The notes below the pieces were generated by a model, which did no database searches, was not told the DNA's origin, and worked only from the letters and a program-made list of their open reading frames with translations. DNA of 25,196 nt from a virus. The stretch is from the IMG/VR virus record IMGVR_UViG_3300044527_000953, positions 1 to 25,196 of that record; one strand, 5' to 3'. The translations under genes were made by a program, and so were the position numbers. The first letter of the stretch is position 1, and each line of letters opens with the position of its first letter. Below, in pieces: positions 16,348-21,146 of this stretch.

Positions 16348-16578
16348 TTAACGAAACAGTCTTCGGAAAAATGTACGCAATGGCTTTTTGGTTCTAATCT
16401 GTTTAGTGAAATTGATAGGGGCCTTAGCAACGGCAACGGGAGCCTTCACAACAACTTCAGCCGTTTGCACAACTTCAGCCGGCAAATTGCATACACCATT
16501 TTTGCAATCTTGGGCTGAAGCTCCACTACCAATAACCACCAAAGAAACTGCAACCAACAAAAGCGTCATCCGTTTCAT
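16348..16578 (-). CDS. Secreted cysteine-motif peptide with basic tail
   Basis: A 76-aa precursor. The N-terminus has a clean Sec signal peptide: MKRMTLLLVAVSLVVIGSGASA, with likely cleavage after Ala22 (ASA|QD). The mature ~54 residues begin QDCKNGVCNL, giving Cys26 and Cys30 in a CxNGxC motif able to form a disulfide or bind a metal, then a Val/Ala/Pro stretch (EVVQTAEVVVKAPVAVAKAP) and a strongly basic C-terminus (IRTKKPLRTFFRRLFR). I associate the NGxC start plus Arg-rich tail with small secreted planctomycete proteins, but this is from memory. AAAGGTG lies 4 nt before ATG 16578. It might act on the host envelope during lysis or be a moron. Function unknown. Confidence 0.7.
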   Translation of the reverse strand: MKRMTLLLVAVSLVVIGSGASAQDCKNGVCNLPAEVVQTAEVVVKAPVAVAKAPINFTKQIRTKKPLRTFFRRLFR

Positions 16579-16587
16579 AATACACCT

Positions 16588-17385
16588 TTAAGCCACACTA
16601 AATAAACCATCAACCCTATCCGAAACACCTCGAATAAGGAAAAACTGGTGATATTGCACCGTCTTTCGTAAATGCCGATCCCAAGTCAAACGACACCTAC
16701 CCCCGTCCCCCCAGTTTATACCCCAAGTTTGTGGTTGGTCAAAGACGAAACGGTTCCCATCCCAAATACAATCATCGACGGAAACTGAATGGTTTCCGAC
16801 TCCATTGGATTCGCCGGCAATGCCGTTGGAATCTAAGCGGGAATAACTTTGCGAAGCGTGAACGGCAACAACAGCAATAAACCCGTTGCTAAGTCCATCG
16901 GCAAGTTCCAATTCCGTTTTCGCTTCCAAGCATTCGTGAGCGATGAAATTTTTGGCATCTTGTTTAGCTTCTTCCGAAATACGATTCAGAAGATAAGTTT
17001 CATGCTGAACAAACTCTTCACGGCAAGCCCCATGAGACATTAAGAACCGCATTCCATCATCAAGCGTGGAGCCTCGATCCAATCCACCATTGATATTGGC
17101 ATAAACAAATTCACCGGATAAATGAACTTCGGGAAGCCCACTTAAATAGATAATTCGACTTAGCGATCCAGCACAAGCATATCCGTTACATGAGCCACGA
17201 TTACCTTGATTGCGAACCCATTTATCACCAAACAAATCTCTTGCCCGCCACTTCGCCTTTAGGCGAGCAATAACGTCATCTTTTTTGATAACGTATTTTG
17301 ACGCATACGATTGACAAGCGAACGAAACACGTTTTTCAGGAAGCAATAAACCAGTGTGATAATGCCCAAGAATCTCGTACATCAT
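16588..17385 (-). CDS. Papain-like (C1) cysteine peptidase, Asn replaced by Gln
   Basis: A 265-aa protein. The papain-type signature is QGNRGSCNGYACAG: Gln60 (oxyanion hole) and Cys66 (nucleophile). His199 lies in a NHSVSVDD block, and a QTWGINWGDGG segment corresponds to papain's NSWGTGWG. In that alignment the catalytic Asn (papain 175) is Gln219 here. Length fits the mature C1 fold. No signal peptide or propeptide is seen, so export would need a holin. The gene is flanked by small membrane proteins and coupled to the previous gene by an ATGA overlap, so a lysis role (endolysin replacement or envelope protein hydrolase) is inferred. Activity is uncertain given the substitution. A maturation protease is an alternative. 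Confidence 0.75.
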   Translation of the reverse strand: MMYEILGHYHTGLLLPEKRVSFACQSYASKYVIKKDDVIARLKAKWRARDLFGDKWVRNQGNRGSCNGYACAGSLSRIIYLSGLPEVHLSGEFVYANINGGLDRGSTLDDGMRFLMSHGACREEFVQHETYLLNRISEEAKQDAKNFIAHECLEAKTELELADGLSNGFIAVVAVHASQSYSRLDSNGIAGESNGVGNHSVSVDDCIWDGNRFVFDQPQTWGINWGDGGRCRLTWDRHLRKTVQYHQFFLIRGVSDRVDGLFSVA

Positions 17386-17819
17386 TTAATCCATTTTGAA
17401 ATGATTGCATTGGCATCTTCTATAGTAGAAGGTGCGGGGCCAAAATCGACCACTTTCAGTTTTACGTCCTGCCCACCGGTTGTTGGAAAACCAACGACAT
17501 AGGCGGGGCGTGTATTGCCGACTACTTTTAAAAAACTTTCGGCTTCCTTCTGCTCCTCATCATAAATTCGAAAATTGACTCCATTCTTTCGCAGCGATTC
17601 CCGCCACTGAGGATTGTTGATAACAGAATTATATCCGGAGTAGGCTTCACCACCTCGTTCATCGAATTCTTCCACAAAAATCAGCCAACCGTCTGGATTC
17701 TTCTGCGTAAAGAAGTCTATTTGCCAATCGGTTTTAATCAGCAACAAACCGCCGGCAATCATCAACAGAGGAGCCAACCAAAGGGCTTTAGGCTTTTTTT
17801 GTGCCGAGATTTGCGACAT
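17382..17819 (-). CDS. Membrane-anchored protein, possible thioredoxin-like fold
   Basis: A 145-aa protein starting MSQISAQKKPKALWLAPLLM. One TM segment (LWLAPLLMIAGGLLLI) is followed by a soluble domain: WLIFVEEFDERGG, a helix with NPQWRESLRKNG, then VNFRIYDEEQKEAESFLKVVGNTRPAYVVG and a C-terminal helix. The strand-helix-strand-helix pattern and the 'TRPAYVV' segment suggest a thioredoxin-like fold, but there is no CxxC pair, so it is not a redox enzyme. A TTG start at 17861 is also open but lies deeper in the previous gene; ATG 17819 already overlaps it by 32 nt. It sits in the lysis-like cluster before the peptidase. Function unknown. Confidence 0.6.
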   Translation of the reverse strand: MSQISAQKKPKALWLAPLLMIAGGLLLIKTDWQIDFFTQKNPDGWLIFVEEFDERGGEAYSGYNSVINNPQWRESLRKNGVNFRIYDEEQKEAESFLKVVGNTRPAYVVGFPTTGGQDVKLKVVDFGPAPSTIEDANAIISKWIK

Positions 17820-18033
17820 AGGATTGGCCGGCTTTCCGCAAATGATCTTTGCAATCTTCAAGTTCCGTTTGTGAAATCAATTTGGCAATCGACCCAATGA
17901 AATCCGCCGGGTCTACTTCAACCGCAACGGATTGTGGTTGATTAGCCTTTCGTGCGGCAAACCATTGGAAAATCTGGTATGCCGCAACCAAAGCACCACC
18001 TGAAAGTAAAATGTAACCAGCAACTTCGTTCAT
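17788..18033 (-). CDS. Small single-TM protein
   Basis: An 81-aa protein with an N-terminal hydrophobic segment (VAGYILLSGGALVAAYQIFQWF) and a soluble tail containing VDPADFIGSIAKLISQTELE and DCKDHLRKAGQSYV. It overlaps its upstream neighbour as ATGA and its downstream neighbour by about 30 nt. The pattern (one TM, no lysine-rich tail, conserved small size) is compatible with an antiholin or accessory lysis protein. I do not recognise the family. Confidence 0.6.
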   Translation of the reverse strand: MNEVAGYILLSGGALVAAYQIFQWFAARKANQPQSVAVEVDPADFIGSIAKLISQTELEDCKDHLRKAGQSYVANLGTKKA

Positions 18034-18278
18034 AGCTCGATATCCGGCATCGCGTCTTCATCAACAATATCCGGTGGGGTATCGACTCCACCATCTAACC
18101 ATTGTTGGATAAAGAACATCGCCAATTGAAGTAGTAGGGACATTAGGATAGGGTTGATACCCAACTTGCCCGCTTCAGCCCGAACGATTGATTCGGCTTT
18201 GTCTTTATCCTTGCCCGACCGGATGAACGCAAAACGTGCAAGTTTGTAGGCTCTTAATTTCCAAAGTTTCGTCAACAT
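18030..18278 (-). CDS. Small basic-then-hydrophobic protein
   Basis: An 82-aa protein. The first 40 residues are basic and helical (KLWKLRAYKLARFAFIRSGK, then KDKAESIVRAEAGKLG), then a hydrophobic helix (INPILMSLLLQLAMFFIQQWL), then an acidic tail (DTPPDIVDEDAMPDIEL). Start ATG 18278 overlaps the previous TAA by one base (TAATG), and the stop overlaps the next ATG (ATGA). It may associate with membrane via the hydrophobic helix. No family recognised; lysis-cassette context only. Confidence 0.6.
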   Translation of the reverse strand: MLTKLWKLRAYKLARFAFIRSGKDKDKAESIVRAEAGKLGINPILMSLLLQLAMFFIQQWLDGGVDTPPDIVDEDAMPDIEL

Positions 18279-18487
18279 TATTTTAACCTAGCACCTTTTT
18301 GTATCGCATTGACCACAACCCCGAGAAGACTAGCAACAGCCGCCATAACAGGGCCTTGCGATTCCAGCGAAGGTATCAATACGGAAGTTGCAAACGTCAG
18401 AAGGAAAGAGGAAAAGGCAATCAAAAATGATTTACCAATACTTTTCCAAAACTCTTCCGACCCTAAAATTTTCATTATTGAATTCAT
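18278..18487 (-). CDS. Candidate holin, two membrane segments
   Basis: A 69-aa protein and the first gene of the leftward operon. It has two predicted TM helices, about residues 20-39 (SFLIAFSSFLLTFATSVLIP) and 46-62 (PVMAAVASLLGVVVNAI), a short loop between them, and a basic tail ending KGARLK. Size, two TMs and a cationic end are the pattern of small class II holins. The charged N-terminus (LGSEEFWKSIGK) could be cytoplasmic. GGGGG lies 4-5 nt before the ATG. Being first after the control region it should be expressed earliest of this operon. Membership is by topology; no homology is claimed. Confidence 0.6.
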   Translation of the reverse strand: MNSIMKILGSEEFWKSIGKSFLIAFSSFLLTFATSVLIPSLESQGPVMAAVASLLGVVVNAIQKGARLK

Positions 18488-18509
18488 AAAACCCCCAGGA
18501 AAACAACAA

Positions 18510-18538
18510 ATCTAACAAAATTTTTCAAGATCGACAAA
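18510..18538 (-). promoter_or_regulatory. Leftward promoter for late operon
   Basis: On the minus strand a -35 TTGTCG (18533-18538) and a -10 TAGATT (18510-18515) are separated by 17 bp. Matches to TTGACA/TATAAT are 4/6 and 4/6, so it is moderate. It lies 23 nt from the first leftward ATG (18487) and its -35 falls inside the palindrome, so binding there could block it. Confidence 0.45.
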
Positions 18539-18552
18539 CTTTTTCGACGATC
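18530..18552. promoter_or_regulatory. 23-bp imperfect palindrome, candidate operator
   Basis: The two arms GATCG and CGATC frame a central CAAACTTTTCG-type core; 8 of 11 half-site positions pair around the central T. It lies between the divergent promoters, overlapping the leftward -35 and ending 4 bp from the rightward -35. The HTH protein encoded immediately to the right is the obvious candidate ligand; host factors are possible. Confidence 0.45.
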
Positions 18553-18556
18553 CCTA

Positions 18557-18585
18557 TTGAGATTTATTTCCCAATTGTGTAAAAT
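18557..18585 (+). promoter_or_regulatory. Rightward promoter producing leaderless early mRNA
   Basis: TTGAGA (18557-18562), 17-bp spacer, TAAAAT (18580-18585): 5/6 and 5/6 matches to sigma-70 consensus. The start codon of the next gene is 6 bp after the -10, so the transcript would begin at or within a base or two of the A of ATG 18592, leaving no room for a Shine-Dalgarno. Confidence 0.6.
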
Positions 18586-18591
18586 CCCTGC

Positions 18592-18810
18592 ATGAACGTG
18601 ATATCCATTCCCGATTTTTGCAAAAAGTTTAAGGTGAATCGATCAACGGTTTACCGGTGGCGGGGACGAAAAGCCGCCCAAGGGGTTTTCGTTTTGGTTG
18701 GGAATAGATATTTCATCGCGGAGGAGAAAGCGGAGTCGTTTGCCGCTTTAGTGAAGAATGTTCGTCGTGGTAATCCTGTTTGGGGGAAAATGAATGAAGA
18801 TCGAAATTGA
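18592..18810 (+). CDS. Small HTH (MerR/excisionase-like) DNA-binding protein
   Basis: A 72-aa protein, first of the rightward operon. MNVISIPDFCKKFKVNRSTV then YRWRGR forms a helix-turn-helix: an 'IPDFCKKFKVNRSTVYRW' recognition segment like the MerR/excisionase superfamily ('vkevAeLlgVSrsTVYrw'), followed by a wing-like strand (GVFVLVGNRYFI) and a final helix. It has no separate ligand domain. It could repress the divergent promoters at the palindrome or serve as an excisionase or replication initiator. No integrase is seen here. Its ATG is placed by the ultra-short leader, and it overlaps the next gene by 17 nt. Confidence 0.7.
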   Translation: MNVISIPDFCKKFKVNRSTVYRWRGRKAAQGVFVLVGNRYFIAEEKAESFAALVKNVRRGNPVWGKMNEDRN

Positions 18811-19201
18811 GTTTGAAAGCAGAGAAGATTTGCAAAAGCAAATCGCGGAATTGCTTGGGGCATCTTTGAAAACGGAAGTATCGGCAACAACAGAAGCCGT
18901 AGAAACCGTGGGTGAGCTAACCCAGTCACGCGGAAGGGGGCGACCACCGAAGGAAAAAGTGGTTGAGAAGAAACCGGAACCGGTAAAAGAAGAACCTAAA
19001 CCCGAACCGCCTATCGTGGATATCGGTTTCGATGAACCATCACCCCAAGTAACTTTGGAAGATTTTAAGAAAGCATTCCAGGTTGCGGTTGCTAGCAAGG
19101 GTGTTGACCATTGCCGAAAAGTGCTTGCCGAATTCGGCGTACAAAAAGCAACGGAAATTCAACCTGATAACTACGCGAAGGTGATGGAAAAGCTGAAATG
19201 A
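18794..19201 (+). CDS. AT-hook protein with C-terminal helical domain
   Basis: A 135-aa protein. The N-terminal strand-helix (MKIEIEFESREDLQKQIAEL) is followed by an AT-hook-like core, residues 46-53 (RGRGRPPK), a long Pro/Glu/Lys linker (EKKPEPVKEEPKPEPP), and a C-terminal helical domain (TLEDFKKAFQVAVASKG, VLAEFGVQKATEI). The C-terminal domain resembles the small 'ltledvr.a....a...G......ll..fGa..v..l.pe.y' domain that often follows flexible linkers in phage accessory replication proteins. Minor-groove DNA binding is inferred. GGGGG 7 nt upstream supports ATG 18794; it overlaps the HTH gene end and couples to the nuclease by ATGA. Confidence 0.65.
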   Translation: MKIEIEFESREDLQKQIAELLGASLKTEVSATTEAVETVGELTQSRGRGRPPKEKVVEKKPEPVKEEPKPEPPIVDIGFDEPSPQVTLEDFKKAFQVAVASKGVDHCRKVLAEFGVQKATEIQPDNYAKVMEKLK

Positions 19202-20325
19202 GCGACGAAAAATTTCACTACCGAATTAGCCCGAGTGCAACTAGCCGTATTGAGAAATGCCCAGGTTCTTTACGGTTAAGCGATGGTGTGCCGAGCAAAT
19301 CAAGCAAGTATGCCGACGAAGGCACTTTGGCTCATTCGGTGGGTGAGATTGCGTTGCGAACCGGTGAGGCTCCAAAACACGATAGCCCTGAAATAGTTGA
19401 AGCAATAACGCACTACGTTCAGTTTTGCCGATCCATTCTGTATTCCAATTTGGTGGTGGACTATGCCGTGGAATACCGAAGCGAACACGCCACCATTTCG
19501 GGGTTTGGCGGGACGGTAGACTTTTTTTGCATCTATGAAGAAGACAGCAAAAAAGTCTTGCATATTGTGGACTACAAGCATGGGGCCGGCGTATTTGTTA
19601 GCGAAAAGAAAAATCGACAACTAATGAGCTACGCGGCAATTTGCTTATCCAATCATGCCAATATCGGTATTGAAAAAGTGGTTATGTCGATTGTTCAGCC
19701 AAGGGCCAAAGATTGCCAAGAGCCAATTCGAACTTGGGAGTGCTCTGTTGAAGAGATTCTGATTTGGGAAACCGAATTGCAAAATGCGATTGCCAAGAAT
19801 GATTTGGTAACGGGCGATCATTGCCGATGGTGTCCAGCGAAGCTCTTGTGTCCTGCAATTCGTGATGTTGCTTTTCAAGCAGCACAAACAGAATTTGAAG
19901 TCATTCGAACGACAAAAGATGAAAAGGTAATTGAAGATCAAGTGGGGTGGTTGCTGGAATTAGACCGAATGAGTTCAGCAATCAAATCCGTTCTTGAAGA
20001 GGTACGTCCTACGCTGTTATGGCTTATGCAACAAGGTACAAAAATACCGGAAATGAAAGCCGTAAAAGCATTCAGTAATAGATCATGGGGGGTGTCCGAT
20101 GAAGAATTAAAATCATTTTTCCAAAACGCTGGTTTGCAGGAATCGGATTACATGGAGTCCGAATTTATTTCGCCGGCAAAAGCTGAAAAGTTGTTGGGCG
20201 TAGGCACGATTGATTCCCTCACAAAGAGACGGGAAACGGGTTTGCGAGTCGTGCCGGCAAGTGAAAAAGGTGAACCCGTAAATTTAGATGTTTTTAGTGA
20301 CAACAGTTTCGATTCTATTTGGTAA
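19198..20325 (+). CDS. DUF2800 RecB/Cas4-like PD-(D/E)xK nuclease
   Basis: A 375-aa protein of the DUF2800 family, a Cas4/RecB-like exonuclease. Motif I is EGTLAHSVGE (H46, E50). The catalytic core GGTVDFF (D108) is followed by HIVDYKHGAGV (D125, K127), then KKNRQLMSYA (Q141), matching PD-(D/E)xK geometry. Cysteines C21 and C209-x2-C212-x5-C218 are arranged like the Cas4/AddB-type Fe-S cluster (one N-terminal, three C-terminal). The expected role is 5'-3' or end-processing in phage recombination-dependent replication with the adjacent ssDNA-binding protein. ATGA overlap with the AT-hook gene. Length is typical of the family. High confidence. Confidence 0.88.
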   Translation: MSDEKFHYRISPSATSRIEKCPGSLRLSDGVPSKSSKYADEGTLAHSVGEIALRTGEAPKHDSPEIVEAITHYVQFCRSILYSNLVVDYAVEYRSEHATISGFGGTVDFFCIYEEDSKKVLHIVDYKHGAGVFVSEKKNRQLMSYAAICLSNHANIGIEKVVMSIVQPRAKDCQEPIRTWECSVEEILIWETELQNAIAKNDLVTGDHCRWCPAKLLCPAIRDVAFQAAQTEFEVIRTTKDEKVIEDQVGWLLELDRMSSAIKSVLEEVRPTLLWLMQQGTKIPEMKAVKAFSNRSWGVSDEELKSFFQNAGLQESDYMESEFISPAKAEKLLGVGTIDSLTKRRETGLRVVPASEKGEPVNLDVFSDNSFDSIW

Positions 20326-20342
20326 AAAGGTAATCTAGCAAT

Positions 20343-20879
20343 ATGGCTAACATTTCCCCTATCGGTCGCGTTTCTTATCCTAACGTTTTTGAGCCTAACC
20401 AATACGAGCAAAATGAGCCCAAATTTCAGATAACTTTGCTCTTTGACAAAAACGATCCAGGTTTAGAAGAGATGAAACGTTTGGCATCTAACGCGGTCAA
20501 AGAAAAATGGCCTAATGGAGCCCCGAAGAATCTTCGAAACCCTTTCCGTTCCGGCGATGAAAAATTCGAGGAATCGGGCAAGGGTGAAGAATATAAGGGC
20601 AAGGTTTTCATCCGTTTCCAGTGTGCGGCAGATCGGCCCCCGCAGATCGTTGGCCCTGATAAACGCGTTATTACTGCTGCTAGCGGGCAGTTCTATCCAG
20701 GCTGTTTTGCACGCGTCAGTTACACAATTTACGCTTATCAAAAAGGCGGAAATTGCGGAGTTGCATTTGGCCTTTGCAACATCCAGAAAACCGGCGAGGG
20801 GGATGCGTTCGACAACCGCACCTCTGCCGAACATGACTTCGATGTTGTCGCAACTCAAGATGGGGACTTTGGATTCTAA
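20343..20879 (+). CDS. DUF2815 single-strand DNA-binding protein
   Basis: A 178-aa protein of the DUF2815 family, an OB-fold ssDNA-binding protein usually encoded beside DUF2800. Conserved features: VSYPNVFEPNQYEQNEPKFQ near the N-terminus, then ITLLFDKNDP, a Lys/Arg-rich middle (NLRNPFRSGDEKFEES), GKVFIRFQCAADRPPQIVGP, and YPGCFARVSYTIYAYQKGGNCG followed by acidic DFDVVATQDGDFGF at the C-terminus. An acidic C-terminal tail is common to SSBs for partner binding. It likely coats exposed strands during recombination/replication with the nuclease and polymerase. AAAAAGG lies 12 nt upstream. Confidence 0.85.
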   Translation: MANISPIGRVSYPNVFEPNQYEQNEPKFQITLLFDKNDPGLEEMKRLASNAVKEKWPNGAPKNLRNPFRSGDEKFEESGKGEEYKGKVFIRFQCAADRPPQIVGPDKRVITAASGQFYPGCFARVSYTIYAYQKGGNCGVAFGLCNIQKTGEGDAFDNRTSAEHDFDVVATQDGDFGF

Positions 20880-21073
20880 TGCTGAAGAAAAACGAGATTT
20901 TTGCCGCAGCGTCGAAAATTGCCGACACCAAAGGTACAAAGATCAACGCGGCGGAAACATCGCGGGTTTGCAAGAGCCTGTTCGAAGCAATTCGAACAGG
21001 TATCGAGCAAGAGAAATTTACTATGTCCGATGCGTTCGTCTTTTTTGTCAAAGAGATTGAAGGCTCAAAGTAA
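20879..21073 (+). CDS. Half-length HU-like protein
   Basis: A 64-aa protein: LKKNEIFAAASKIADTKG, then INAAETSRVCKSLFEAIRTG, then FTMSDAFVFFVKEIEGSK. The helix-helix plus short strand layout and 'k.eI..a.......s..a.......e.i...l..g..v.l..fg.f' pattern match the N-terminal dimerisation half of HU/IHF proteins. The DNA-clamping beta arms are absent, as HU is about 90 aa. Start is coupled to the SSB stop by TAATG. It may form a dominant-negative or partner for host HU, or be a different small helical protein. Similarity is judged by eye, so this is tentative. Confidence 0.5.
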   Translation: MLKKNEIFAAASKIADTKGTKINAAETSRVCKSLFEAIRTGIEQEKFTMSDAFVFFVKEIEGSK

Positions 21074-21101
21074 TCTGTTTCTTTTCGTCGGTTTTTTCAT
21101 T

Positions 21102-21134
21102 ACCCCCTGCAATTTCGATTCCAGGGGGTTTTTT
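21102..21134 (+). terminator. Intrinsic terminator before polymerase gene
   Basis: Stem ACCCCCTG/CAGGGGGT (8 bp, 7 nt of it G/C rich), 12-nt loop, then six T. It lies in the 73-nt gap after the HU-like gene and ends 12 nt before the polymerase ATG. No clear promoter follows it. The gap otherwise holds a T-rich tract and no gene. Confidence 0.85.
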
Positions 21135-21146
21135 ATTGGATTGTAT

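Noticed and set aside
1380-20210. Recurrent GCCGGC-containing words as a functional motif
   Set aside because: They occur at scattered sites within coding sequence without regular spacing; by-eye counts cannot show enrichment over codon usage.
20515-21060. Second plus-strand frame over DUF2815 and HU-like genes
   Set aside because: Overlaps two supported coupled genes; composition unlike a folded protein.
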